Part shown: positions 1 through 8,126 of the stretch, one piece after another
How the letters are laid out: every line of letters starts with the position of its first letter
Position numbering within the stretch: position 1 is the first letter of the stretch
Assembly (NCBI RefSeq): GCF_000473065.1
Contig: NZ_AXAZ01000023.1
Span: forward strand, 77,142-111,498
Direction: 5' to 3'
DNA: 34,357 nt
From: Bradyrhizobium sp. WSM1743
GTDB taxonomy: Bacteria; Pseudomonadota; Alphaproteobacteria; Rhizobiales; Xanthobacteraceae
Program-made: the position numbers and the translations under genes
The notes under the pieces: model-generated
The model's input: the letters and a program-made list of their open reading frames with translations, nothing else
The model's database searches: none
What the model was told of the DNA's origin: nothing

Positions 1-22
1 CCCGGTCAAGCCGGGGCATGAC
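1..22. repeat. Partial palindromic intergenic repeat (gtcatgcccggc family), right arm only
   Basis: The first bases read as one arm of the repeat family that occurs more fully at 1629-1797 and 10093-10180, in which an arm with a gtcaagccgggc core ends in catgac. The other arm lies outside the window. No function is claimed. Confidence 0.5.
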
Positions 23-384
23 AGCGGAGAGTGCGGCACGCTCTCCCCAAATCCCGCGCAACTGTCTCACTTTGCGACGCTTTTCCCGTTCGCTTTAAGC
101 TTCGGAACGACTCTAGAACGAATCGCGGCCGAATCGCTGACTCCCTGACGAGTCCTGTTCCGTTCACGCAACATGTCGCGGGACTCGTATTGGTTGCGCA
201 CTAGATGGAGTTTTGCGCGGCCGCACAAGCGACCGGGTTCGTTAAAGCTGGGGATGGCGCGGAGTCGAATCAGAATCGGGGCAGAGTCAAATGGATTCCC
301 CGGCTGCGGACCCTGCCCAAACAAAAACTCCGAAAACAACCCCATGCACAGTAGGTAAGTGATTGATATTGCATGATCTCTTCA
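23..384. other. Gene-free stretch, nothing recognised
   Basis: Short open frames exist on both strands (67-345 minus, 173-358 plus), but none resembles a protein family I know, none has a convincing ribosome binding site, and they overlap one another. I see no tRNA, rRNA or clear structured RNA here. It is best left as intergenic DNA. Confidence 0.5.
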
Positions 385-560
385 CCCTCCCCTGGAGGGG
401 TCCGGGACGAGCGTAGCTCGCCCGTGGGTCGGCTCACATGAAGCGAAGCGGAATGTGAGACGGGGTGGGGTGATCTCTCCCACGGACACTGTTCGTGTGG
501 AGGGATCACCCCACCCCGCTCGCGCTGCGCGCGATCGACCCTTCCCCTCCAGGGGAGGGT
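385..560. repeat. Large palindromic intergenic repeat, family A copy 1
   Basis: The element is bounded by ccctcccctggagggg on the left and its inverse cccctccaggggaggg on the right. Inside are a cgagcgtagctcgcccgtg segment, a ggggtggggtgatc block and its inverse gatcaccccaccccgctcg, so the whole folds on itself. Near-identical copies lie at 12402-12581 and 12997-13178. It sits just past the 3' end of the DUF3108 gene. Confidence 0.85.
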
Positions 561-568
561 TAAGAGCG

Positions 569-1435
569 CTACTGCGTCTTCGCCACCCTTGGCGGCTGGG
601 GCGAAGTGATGAAGCTCGTGGCTTCCAGCATGGCCGGCCCGAGCGGCGTCGGCACTTTCAGCCAGAACGGGACCAGGATGCGCGTGCCGGCCACCGGCGC
701 GAAGGCGATCTCGATATTGCGCTGGGCGGCGAGGTATTTGATCACGGGGCGGTCGGGGATGTAGCCCGCCACAGGCACGAAATAGAGCGCGCAGACCACG
801 ACCGGGCCCTTGTACCCTTTCTCCGCCTTCACACTCTCCATGCGCTTGAAATCGAGCTTGAGGTCGTAGCGCATGCGGCCGTCGAACACGGGAGCTGCGT
901 TGTGGCAGGCCTCCGGCGAAACCGGATCGCCGGTGCCGGGCACGCGCAGGAGCGAAGCCGTCATCGGGTCCCAGACGCCGCGGCGATGCGCGTCAGTGAC
1001 GACGATGCGGTCAGGATCGACCGGCGGCTCCGGCAGGATGGCAAAATCCTTCACATTGCCCTTGTCGAGGGTGATGCGGATCTCTTCGGTCTTCTTCTGG
1101 GTGGTAGTGGAGGCCTGATAGCCGGTCGCAACCAGCGCGCCGTTGACGACGCGCCCCTGGCTCGCGCCGGTGCCCGACCCGCCCGTGAACGACTTCAAAA
1201 GCCCCGTGGTGCCGCCGGAGGCCGCGGCCGAGAACACGTCGTCCTGGATATCGATGTTCCAGGCGCCCCTGCCGACGGGAATGCCTGATAGCGAGGCCTC
1301 ATATTGCGCCTCGAGCTTGCCTTGCGCCGCGGCCGGCGCCACGCCCCACGCCAGGGCCAGCATGCACAAGGCAGCCAGCCAGCCGGCCAGGCGCAGACGG
1401 GCAAAAAGGGGCGTTGTCAGCACGAAACAATCCAA
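569..1435 (-). CDS. DUF3108 domain-containing secreted protein
   Basis: The product has 288 residues. The first about 38 residues form a signal peptide: a positively charged start, a hydrophobic stretch around LAALCMLALAWGV, and an Ala-rich APAAAQG cleavage site, so it is probably periplasmic or envelope-located. The rest matches the DUF3108 family by overall pattern (YEASLSGIPVGRGAWNIDI near the start, a central DAHRRGVWDPMTASLL segment, and CHNAAPVFDGRMRYDLKL). The function of this family is not established. The listed start is TTG; a GTG four codons further in (1423) is possible and also keeps the signal peptide. No good Shine-Dalgarno sequence separates the two. It is transcribed divergently from rpmB. 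Family call fairly sure, start unsure. Confidence 0.8.
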   Translation of the reverse strand: MDCFVLTTPLFARLRLAGWLAALCMLALAWGVAPAAAQGKLEAQYEASLSGIPVGRGAWNIDIQDDVFSAAASGGTTGLLKSFTGGSGTGASQGRVVNGALVATGYQASTTTQKKTEEIRITLDKGNVKDFAILPEPPVDPDRIVVTDAHRRGVWDPMTASLLRVPGTGDPVSPEACHNAAPVFDGRMRYDLKLDFKRMESVKAEKGYKGPVVVCALYFVPVAGYIPDRPVIKYLAAQRNIEIAFAPVAGTRILVPFWLKVPTPLGPAMLEATSFITSPQPPRVAKTQ

Positions 1436-1628
1436 TCGGGGCGCGATGCGCTGTTACTTAAGCCAAAAACCGCGGCAAACAATGTGTGGGGGCGTCTGAG
1501 CCCTGGGAACTCCACCGGATATCTCGGCGGCGAATACGCCCTTTATGTGATGGTAAGGCGCGACAAACATTGCCGTTTTTGTGATCGGGCGGTAGCCGCG
1601 GGCTCCCATCCCCCTCCCAATCTCCGCT

Positions 1629-1797
1629 GTCATGCCCCGGCTTGCCGCCTTCGCTGAAGCTTCGGCGGGCCGAGCACCCCTGTGGGCCTCGGCGTAGCCT
1701 TGGCGGAGCCGGGACCGGGGCATCCAGTACGCCGCGGCCCTCTGGTCAGCCGCGCTGCCGCGGCGTACTGGATCGCCCGGTCAAGCCGGGCGATGAC
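1629..1797. repeat. Palindromic intergenic repeat (gtcatgcccggc family)
   Basis: It starts with gtcatgccccggcttg and ends with gtcaagccgggcgatgac, its rough inverse. Inner arms (catccagtacgccgcgg and ccgcggcgtactggat) are also inverse to one another. It occupies most of the space between the DUF3108 gene and the rpmB promoter. The related copy at 10093-10180 is shorter. Confidence 0.75.
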
Positions 1798-1843
1798 ACC
1801 TCGCGTGGGGCATAGCGCGGGCCACGAATCCCCGCCCAAAAAC

Positions 1844-1872
1844 TTGACGCAAGGCCCCTTCCCCCCTATACG
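1844..1872 (+). promoter_or_regulatory. Probable sigma-70-type promoter of rpmB
   Basis: TTGACG at 1844-1849 and TATACG at 1867-1872 are separated by exactly 17 bases, close to the housekeeping consensus. The rpmB start lies about 95 bases downstream, giving a moderately long 5' leader, with AAGGA at about 1955-1959 as the ribosome binding site. The call rests only on pattern and position. Confidence 0.65.
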
Positions 1873-1967
1873 TCCGCCCGCTCCCTGCAAGGACGAAAGA
1901 ATTTGCCCCCGTGGCGCCCAAAATGGCGGCCGCAGATCGTTGGGGGTTCAGGATAAGGAATTTTGCC

Positions 1968-2276
1968 ATGTCTCGCCGCTGCGAACTGACGGCCAAGGGC
2001 CCCCTCGTCGGCCACAAGGTCAGCCACTCCAACATCAAGACCAAGCGCCGCTTCCTGCCGAACCTCGTCAACGTGACGTTCATCTCGGAAGCCCTCGGCC
2101 GCAACGTGCGCCTGCGCGTCTCCACCAACGCGGTCAAGAGCGTTGACCACAATGGCGGCCTCGATGCCTTCCTGCTCAAGGCCAACGCCGATGCGCTCTC
2201 CCCGCGCGCGGTCGAGCTGAAGCGCGCCATTCAGAAGAAGGTCGGCGACACCCAGCCTGCGAAGCAGGCGAGCTGA
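1968..2276 (+). CDS. rpmB: 50S ribosomal protein L28
   Basis: This is the large-subunit ribosomal protein L28, 102 residues, the usual length in rhizobia. The N-terminus [20 protein letters not shown] and the following [10 protein letters not shown] segment are the family signature. The start was set at the ATG beginning MSRRC; the open frame continues upstream but those residues do not belong to L28. An AAGGA sequence lies about 9 bases upstream. It is a single-gene unit with a promoter at 1844 and a strong terminator at 2347. It also marks the left limit of the conserved chromosome before the accessory helicase block. Confidence 0.97.
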   Translation: MSRRCELTAKGPLVGHKVSHSNIKTKRRFLPNLVNVTFISEALGRNVRLRVSTNAVKSVDHNGGLDAFLLKANADALSPRAVELKRAIQKKVGDTQPAKQAS

Positions 2277-2346
2277 GATTTTCGGAAATTGGGCGGGGGC
2301 TAAGTTGCGTCGCGTGGCGTAGGCTTAGCCAGTAGAGTTTGAGTAG

Positions 2347-2379
2347 CGGCCGGATCGGAAGATCCGGCCGTTTTTGTTT
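2347..2379 (+). terminator. Intrinsic terminator of rpmB
   Basis: A perfect 10-bp stem (cggccggatc / gatccggccg) encloses a GGAA tetraloop and is followed directly by tttttgttt. It lies 70 bases after the rpmB stop codon. This is a textbook Rho-independent terminator and isolates rpmB from the following helicase gene. Confidence 0.92.
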
Positions 2380-2482
2380 GTGGTGAGACGGTAGGTCAGT
2401 AGCGCAGTGACGAAAGTGTACTTGCCCGCAAGGGTAGAACCGAGCATCCTGCGGTTGAGACCTCTCAGGCTGGGGCGGGAGG

Positions 2483-3889
2483 ATGGACGTCGCCACTGAA
2501 TTTAAGTCGAAGATACTTAGCCGGAGCAAAGAGCCCGAAGAATATCGAATTTACCGAGCAGGTCTCGAATGGGATCTGACCGATCCCATTGTTATTGACC
2601 GGGCGGAAGACTTTAAGTCGACTCCGAGATGGAGCGATCGTCTTACTCCGTACCATCACCAAGTAACCAACCTCATCACATTTTGCCGTCGTCTTCCAGT
2701 GACCTTGCTGGCGGACGACGTTGGCCTTGGAAAGACGATCAGTGCAGGCCTGATCATCAGCGAACTTGTCGTTCGATCTAGACTGTCCAAAGTCTTGATC
2801 GTTTGCCCAAAAATTCTCGCCCAGCAATGGAAGGAAGAACTGGAGGCCAAATTCGATATTCCCGGAATTGTTGCTTTTGGGAGAGACCTACTTACGGCTG
2901 AACCTGAGGAAGTCGGTGCGGTAATCACGACATACAACTCAGCTCGATTGTATCTCGAAAAGCTTCCGGAAGACCGCTTCCAAATGCTCGTCTTGGATGA
3001 AGCGCACAAGCTCAGAAATCTTTACGGTGTCCCTAACACTCCACAGGTCGCGAAGCGCTTTCGCAAGGCGCTAGAGCAACGAAGATTTCCCTACGTCCTG
3101 ATGCTGACTGCCACACCAATCCAGAATCGACTATGGGACCTGTACTCCCTCGTTGACCTGCTGACCATCGCTCGTGGGCATGACAACCCCTTCGGCAGCG
3201 AAGGCATGTTCATCCGCAAATTTGTTGCGGATCCCCGGGACGGAGCACGTCAGTTAAAAGAAGAAGCCAGGGACGAATTTCGATCAATCGTCTACGGCTA
3301 CATGTCCCGCGTACGCCGAGGCGATGCCAAGCTTTACTTCCCCGAAAGAAAGGTTTTGCGACACGAGGTAGATCCTACCGCGGCAGAACTTCAGCTTATC
3401 AGAGCGATCGCAAAGCCAATTCAAAAGCTCAATCGGCTTACTCAAATCTCGATCCTACAGGCGTTGACGAGCAGCCCCGAGGCGCTATCGGCACAGTTGG
3501 ACAATATGGCCCGGAACGGAACTGCTCCGGCTGACCTTGCCGCGACAGTTAAGGGCATCGTGGCCGAAATGCCACTAACAGCAAAGCTTCTCGGTCTCGA
3601 CAAACTCATACAAAAACTCAAGCAGGAGAACCCCGAAGGTTGGAGACTCGTCGTATTCACGATCCGACGAGAAACGCAAACTACAATCCAGAACTTCCTT
3701 GAAGGCCACGGGCTGAAAGTCGGCGTCATCAATGGTGACTCAGGGGAGCGGAATCAGGAGACCATTAAGCTCTTCCGTGAGACGCCCCCGCGCTATCGAG
3801 TCATTGTATCCACAGAAGCGGGCTCCGAAGGCGTCAACCTTCAGACGCGAATGTGTTGGTCAATTACGACCTGCCTTGGAATCCGATGA
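2483..3889 (+). CDS. SNF2/RapA-type helicase, N-terminal part (interrupted by frameshift)
   Basis: This holds the ATPase core of a superfamily-2 DEAD/DEAH-type SNF2 helicase. Visible motifs: Walker A DVGLGKT at about residues 79-85, LIVCPKILAQQW after it, DEAH at 172-175, LTATPIQN at 208-215, and the second RecA-like lobe with LVVFTIRRETQ and the STEAGSEGVNLQ motif ending at residue 454. After that the frame turns to unrelated residues and stops 14 codons later; the true continuation is in the +1 frame from about 3847. The layout resembles RapA/DrmD-like bacterial SNF2 proteins, which remodel or translocate on DNA. The ATG is directly preceded by GGGGCGGGAGG, an unusually close spacing, so the start may be misplaced. 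Base composition is clearly less G+C-rich than the flanking genes. If the one-base loss is real, this piece lacks motif VI and should be inactive. Confidence 0.85.
   Translation: MDVATEFKSKILSRSKEPEEYRIYRAGLEWDLTDPIVIDRAEDFKSTPRWSDRLTPYHHQVTNLITFCRRLPVTLLADDVGLGKTISAGLIISELVVRSRLSKVLIVCPKILAQQWKEELEAKFDIPGIVAFGRDLLTAEPEEVGAVITTYNSARLYLEKLPEDRFQMLVLDEAHKLRNLYGVPNTPQVAKRFRKALEQRRFPYVLMLTATPIQNRLWDLYSLVDLLTIARGHDNPFGSEGMFIRKFVADPRDGARQLKEEARDEFRSIVYGYMSRVRRGDAKLYFPERKVLRHEVDPTAAELQLIRAIAKPIQKLNRLTQISILQALTSSPEALSAQLDNMARNGTAPADLAATVKGIVAEMPLTAKLLGLDKLIQKLKQENPEGWRLVVFTIRRETQTTIQNFLEGHGLKVGVINGDSGERNQETIKLFRETPPRYRVIVSTEAGSEGVNLQTRMCWSITTCLGIR
3842..3853 (+). other. Frameshift point within the SNF2 helicase gene
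   Basis: The codon CAG (Q of GVNLQ) ends at 3844. Reading then resumes correctly at GCG (3847) as A-N-V-L-V-N-Y-D-L-P-W-N-P, the expected continuation of a SNF2 C-terminal lobe. Two bases instead of three lie between, so one base is missing. No slippery heptamer is visible. Both sides remain open and well conserved, which fits a very recent mutation or a sequencing or assembly error. Confidence 0.85.
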
Positions 3890-6180
3890 TTGTCGAACAG
3901 CGAATCGGTCGCGTGCAGCGCCTCGCATCGACGCATGCATTTGTGAGCATCTACAATGTCACTCTAAAAGGCACCTTTGAAGATTACATCGTCGGTAGAT
4001 TGATGGAAAAACTTCAAATGGCATCTCATGCCGTCGGCGACGTCGAGGCTCTTCTGCAAGGAGCGGACGTCGCCGATGGAGACGAAGATGGTGGTTCAGG
4101 GTTCGAAGACAAAATCTTGGATCTTGTGCTGGCCGCGTTGGCAGGAAAAGACGTCGAAAAAGCCACCAAGCTCGCCGAGAAAAGCATTGAGGATGCCAAG
4201 CTAGAGCTCGAACGCGAGGAGGCAAACATTAACTCCATGCTCGGAGGGATGGAGGAAGCCGAATATGACGGTCCACGCACTCCAACACTCCCCAAAAATG
4301 AACGGTCGCTAGATGCTCGCGAGTTCACGGCAGCGGCGCTAAAACTCCTCAAAGTCCAACTCACTGAGGAGCCCAATGGACTTCTTTGCGCTGAGGAGAA
4401 TGGAGGACGCGAGTACATCAGATTCGCGGACCCCGCCGATACAGCCAAACGAACCACACTATACGCGCCGGGGACGCCCGCCTTTGAACGCCTTGTGAAT
4501 CGCGTAGTTGCGAGCGGATTGCATGAAGTAGACGACCTCGACCCGGATCCAACCCGAGCGACGCGAGAGGTCGCACAAACCTGGGTTACTCAATTCGGTG
4601 GACATTATTCGTCCTCAGAAGTGACTGATGGCATCCGATTGTTCGATGGATCAGCTCTCCTGCGCGTTCGAGCCACCGTGGCTCATGACAGCTACGAACG
4701 CCTTGTGGGCGTCGACTGCAACAACCAAGATCACCGGACCGATCGGAGCAAGTCGGCGGTCAATCCAATTCCAAAAGCATTCGACAAACCTCAATCTCTT
4801 GGCATCGATATCGACAGACTTCAAAGAGCGGCGCTGTCCGATGACGGCATTTCCGAGTTCTCGCGCTTCTATCTAGAGCGCCGGGAACATGAGACCGCAC
4901 GTGCGTCCGATGTGCGTAAGCGCAAGAAACTGGAAGACGAGTTCACACCTCGAGTGGAAATGACGCTCGTTGGACTGGACGGAAGACTGCATAGAGAGAT
5001 CGGCGTAAAGGTAAGGTACACCATTGACTCAGAGGATGAATACGAGAGCCTCATTGTCATTCGACCATACGACAAATCGCTTATTCGAGCACCCGAACTC
5101 GGCCTGTGCTCTAAATCTGGCAAGTCTGTCCCTGACCAGTGCCTGGCTAGATGCGACGTGACCGGCGCCTACGCGCTCCGTCATCTTCTTAGAAAATCAG
5201 AAATTACTGGCCGTCTCGCCCTTCCGGAATTCACAATTTTATGTGGACATAGCGGCAAGCGCATTCTCCGTGAGGAGGCCGAGTTATCAGCTGTGACCGG
5301 AAAGCTGGTCTCGGCCGAGTTTCTCAAGACCTCAGCAGTGAGCGGCAAGAAGGCCGAGGCCGAGCATTTCCGAACGTGCGCCTTCACCAAGTCTGACGTT
5401 CTGATCGACGAACTCGCTGCCAGCGAAATCTCGGGTAAAGAATTCAGGTCGGACGAAGCGATGCAGTCATCGGTTTCGGAAAGGACGGGGCATAAGCAAG
5501 AGTTCATCTTTTGTCATGAGACGCGACGTCCCATAGCCCTAGACGAAGCAGAAAGGTGCGAGATCACTGGTCATCGTGTTAGAGCTGGAATTCTTGAAAG
5601 ATGCGAACTAACCGGCAAAATGGTTCTGCCAATCGGTCTCGAGGCGTGTTCGTTAACCGGCAAACGAGCACTGAAGCGCTACTTCGTGAGTAGCAGCCTG
5701 TCCGGTCGCAGGCTCTTGGAGCAAATAGCTCAACGATCATCAACCGGAACGTTTTGCGCACCCTCAGAACGTCAAACGTGCGCGTGGAGCGGCCGCGCTG
5801 CCCACCCTGATGATATTCGTACTTGCGACCTAACGGGACTCTCCATCCACTTCGAATTCCTGACGCCACAAGCACCTTATCGGCTCAAGGCTCTAGTCGA
5901 AATACTCATTGGCATTCGTCGAAATACAGATGCAGTTGAAAGATGGCCTGAGATTGCCGGCCAACTCACGTCAGTTAAGAACGGAGGAAAGTATCAAGTA
6001 GAAGCCGCGGTGATGTCGCCGGACAATCGGCTCTTAGCAACGTCGTCAAAATCAAAAGCGATGTTTGGTTTCCGCGTCTATCAAGTCGGCGCACTGTACG
6101 ATATTTCAACCAACACGATTATCGGACGCATCTGCGTTGGAAAGCGTGACAGAGAGAATTGGATAGAAGTCGCGCGTTAG
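3853..6180 (+). CDS. SNF2/RapA-type helicase, C-terminal part with 15-residue tandem repeats
   Basis: This frame continues the helicase: NYDLPWNPMIVEQRIGRVQR (residues 4-23 from the GTG at 3853) is the end of the helicase C-terminal lobe, including motif VI (QRIGRVQR). A long region of unknown fold follows, acidic around GDEDGGSG and then helical (AEKSIEDAKLELEREE). From about residue 419 to 672 come 17 tandem units of 15 residues with the pattern (C/S)-x-x-(T/S)-G-(K/R). A last segment of about 100 residues (PYRLKALVEILIG onward) closes the protein. Joined with the upstream part, the intact product would be about 1,230 residues. The GTG is only the first possible start in this frame, not a natural one. 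It lies 20 bases before rmuC, so the two are probably one operon. I do not recognise the repeat region from any named family. Confidence 0.8.
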   Translation: MLVNYDLPWNPMIVEQRIGRVQRLASTHAFVSIYNVTLKGTFEDYIVGRLMEKLQMASHAVGDVEALLQGADVADGDEDGGSGFEDKILDLVLAALAGKDVEKATKLAEKSIEDAKLELEREEANINSMLGGMEEAEYDGPRTPTLPKNERSLDAREFTAAALKLLKVQLTEEPNGLLCAEENGGREYIRFADPADTAKRTTLYAPGTPAFERLVNRVVASGLHEVDDLDPDPTRATREVAQTWVTQFGGHYSSSEVTDGIRLFDGSALLRVRATVAHDSYERLVGVDCNNQDHRTDRSKSAVNPIPKAFDKPQSLGIDIDRLQRAALSDDGISEFSRFYLERREHETARASDVRKRKKLEDEFTPRVEMTLVGLDGRLHREIGVKVRYTIDSEDEYESLIVIRPYDKSLIRAPELGLCSKSGKSVPDQCLARCDVTGAYALRHLLRKSEITGRLALPEFTILCGHSGKRILREEAELSAVTGKLVSAEFLKTSAVSGKKAEAEHFRTCAFTKSDVLIDELAASEISGKEFRSDEAMQSSVSERTGHKQEFIFCHETRRPIALDEAERCEITGHRVRAGILERCELTGKMVLPIGLEACSLTGKRALKRYFVSSSLSGRRLLEQIAQRSSTGTFCAPSERQTCAWSGRAAHPDDIRTCDLTGLSIHFEFLTPQAPYRLKALVEILIGIRRNTDAVERWPEIAGQLTSVKNGGKYQVEAAVMSPDNRLLATSSKSKAMFGFRVYQVGALYDISTNTIIGRICVGKRDRENWIEVAR
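5107..5868 (+). repeat. 17 tandem 15-codon units in the helicase C-terminus
   Basis: Units begin at the Cys codon at 5107 (CSKSGK), then 5152 (CDVTGA), and so on to 5824 (CDLTGL). The spacing is 45 bases throughout except for one 42-base unit (SSTGTFCAPSERQT). Position 1 is Cys in ten units and Ser in seven; position 4 is mostly Thr or Ser; position 5 is mostly Gly; position 6 is often Lys or Arg. The DNA of the units is well diverged, so this is an old, selected protein repeat and not a recent DNA expansion. Confidence 0.85.
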
Positions 6181-6200
6181 TTTTTTCTTTCGGGGGGCAC

Positions 6201-7826
6201 ATGGATCTGAGTCACTTTCTACTGTTAGCGTCGTGCGGAACCAGTCTCGTCGGCGCCGTTTTCTCGCTTTTGGCTTATCTATCCAATCGTCGATTGGCTC
6301 ATGAATTTTCGTTGGTGTCGTTAGGCAAATTGCTTCGCGACGAAACCGAACTGCTTCGGCGGGCAACTGAAGATCAATCACGAGGCGTAAGGGAAGAACT
6401 CGCAAATCTGCTAGCTAAATTTCAAGAAGCGATCATTGTCGGCTTCGGCAGCCTTGGACGGGGCATCAACGAGCAGATCAAAGAGTTTTCATCTCGACTC
6501 GATAGCGGAATTCTATCGATTGAGACACGGGCTGACGGCATCGCATCCAAATTGGACGCCGATATCGAGAAGATGAGATCGGAGGCGGTCGCAAACCGAG
6601 ACAATCTACGAGGCATAATCGAACAAAAGCTCGATCAGAACTTGACGGGGCACGCGGACACGGCCCGAATTTTGAAAGATGAACTCAGCAACAGCTTTCA
6701 TCGGCTTGGGGCGAGCGTAAATGACTCGTTCGCTCAATCTAGCCAGTTGCAGAGTGAACGTCTGGGCAATGTAAATGACACCCTGTCATCGCTCACTGAA
6801 AGACTTGAAAAGGCGCAAGAAGGAGTTCGCGCTACCGTGGAGGCCCGCCTTGAAGCAATTCGAAACGACAATGCCGCGAAGCTTGAACAGATGCGGGCGA
6901 CTGTCGATGAAAAGCTTCACGACACTTTGGAGCAGCGGCTCAACAATAGCTTCAAGCAGGTCAGCGATCAGCTTGAGCAAGTCTTCCGTGGCTTGGGAGA
7001 GATGCAGAGCTTGGCCACTGGCGTCGGTGACCTCAAGCGCATGATGACAAATGTAAGAGCCAGAGGCACTTGGGGAGAGGTTACGCTAGCTAGCATCCTT
7101 GAGCAGGCAATGGCGCCCGATCAATATGAAAAGAACGTCGAAATAAGACCCGCGAGTAATCAACGGGTCGAATTTTCAATCAAACTCCCAGGGGGCGAAG
7201 GCGGCCCGCTTTGGTTGCCAATCGATGCGAAATTTCCGACCGAAGATTATGAACGGCTAATTGATGCTTCGGAGCGGGGCGACGTGGAAGTGGTCGATTT
7301 GGCCGGTAAAGCATTGGAGACACGGATCAGACATGCGGCAAACGACATCGCAACCAAGTATATACATCCGCCCTTCAGCACCGACTTTGGGATATTGTTT
7401 TTGCCCACTGAAGGCTTATACGCTGAGGTCATCAGAAGGCCGGGCCTTTCAGACTATCTTCAGCGCGAGAATCGAATACTCGTAACCGGACCGACAACCC
7501 TGCTTGCTCTTTTGAATAGCTTGCGCATGGGTTTCAAGACTCTCGCCATTCAAAAGCGATCTAGCGAGGTTTGGCAAATTCTTGGTGCCGTAAAGACCGA
7601 ATTCAACAAGTACGGCACAATCATCGATAGCGTGCAAAAGAAGCTGCAAGAGGCTTCGAACACCATCGATAAAGTTTCGACTCGGAAACGTGCGATTGAC
7701 CGCAAGCTACGCTCAGTCGAAATGCTGCCCGAAGTCGAGACGGCAGAACTCTTGGCGTCGCCAAACTCTGACGAACCTGACCCATCATCGATCGAAGAGT
7801 TGCAATCCGTCGGGACTGATTCTTAG
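6201..7826 (+). CDS. RmuC-family membrane-anchored nuclease-like protein
   Basis: The product has 541 residues. A membrane segment lies at about residues 3-25 (LSHFLLLASCGTSLVGAVF), followed by a long coiled coil to about residue 280, rich in Glu, Leu, Arg and Gln with repeated SLTERLEKAQEG-like stretches, then the RmuC domain (GTWGEVTLASILEQ through LLALLNSLRMGFKTLAIQK). A PD-(D/E)xK-like set, E324 (RVEFS) and D342-A-K344 (PIDAKFP), fits a nuclease active site; that reading is inference. E. coli RmuC is linked to limiting recombination at inverted repeats. The frame could start at a TTG at 6159, but the ATG at 6201 has GGGGGG 4-9 bases upstream and follows the helicase stop by 20 bases, so it was preferred. 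Composition matches the helicase gene, so the pair probably arrived together. It is likely an accessory paralogue of a housekeeping rmuC. Confidence 0.88.
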   Translation: MDLSHFLLLASCGTSLVGAVFSLLAYLSNRRLAHEFSLVSLGKLLRDETELLRRATEDQSRGVREELANLLAKFQEAIIVGFGSLGRGINEQIKEFSSRLDSGILSIETRADGIASKLDADIEKMRSEAVANRDNLRGIIEQKLDQNLTGHADTARILKDELSNSFHRLGASVNDSFAQSSQLQSERLGNVNDTLSSLTERLEKAQEGVRATVEARLEAIRNDNAAKLEQMRATVDEKLHDTLEQRLNNSFKQVSDQLEQVFRGLGEMQSLATGVGDLKRMMTNVRARGTWGEVTLASILEQAMAPDQYEKNVEIRPASNQRVEFSIKLPGGEGGPLWLPIDAKFPTEDYERLIDASERGDVEVVDLAGKALETRIRHAANDIATKYIHPPFSTDFGILFLPTEGLYAEVIRRPGLSDYLQRENRILVTGPTTLLALLNSLRMGFKTLAIQKRSSEVWQILGAVKTEFNKYGTIIDSVQKKLQEASNTIDKVSTRKRAIDRKLRSVEMLPEVETAELLASPNSDEPDPSSIEELQSVGTDS

Positions 7827-7865
7827 CCGTAGATGCTTCCTCAGCGTAACCTCGCTTCTTTCAGT

Positions 7866-8100
7866 ATCTCCGCTATACTCGCCCCGGTAGCATCACCCGG
7901 AGGCGCATCCCATGGAGTCCGCAGCCAACACCGACCACAAACCCACCGGCAAAAACCTCTCATCTGCTGTGACGCCACCGGCAAGGAGATCTCGGAGAAC
8001 ATCTCCAACGTCCTGAAGCTCTGTCGCTGCCTGCGCGAGCCGGACCGGACGCCGGCGCGGCAGATGGTGTCTTTCGATCCCGGGATCGGCGCGGTGACGG
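7866..8100 (+). repeat. Direct repeat, left copy: duplicated 5' end of the DUF2235 gene
   Basis: About 235 bases match 11027-11262 closely, including the upstream ctatactcgccccggtagcatcacccggaggcgc leader and the first about 63 codons. The match stops sharply at gtgacgg (8100 / 11262). The two copies are in the same orientation, 3.16 kb apart, and enclose the FtsZ module. Confidence 0.9.
7912..8100 (+). pseudogene. Truncated, frameshifted copy of the DUF2235 hydrolase gene
   Basis: The copy begins with ATGGAGTCCGCAGCCAACACC, as the intact gene at 11073 does. One base is missing after the codons for KNL (ctctcatc here against ctcgtcatc in the intact gene), which breaks the frame before the ICCDGTG motif; there the Gly of CDGTG has also become Ala. 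Homology ends after the GIGAVT codons, so the nucleophile motif GFSRGA and everything after are absent. An accidental open frame from 7833 runs through the shifted part, but it is not a functional hydrolase. The -10-like TATACT upstream (7874-7879) is kept. Confidence 0.9.
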
Positions 8101-8126
8101 CATTCGTAAACGGGGCGCCGTGCGCG

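Noticed and set aside
67..345. Open frame of 92 codons on the minus strand near the left edge
   Set aside because: No family resemblance, no ribosome binding site, and a plus-strand frame of similar size overlaps it.
3830..3860. Programmed ribosomal frameshift in the helicase gene
   Set aside because: No slippery heptamer or downstream structure is evident; a simple base loss explains the break.
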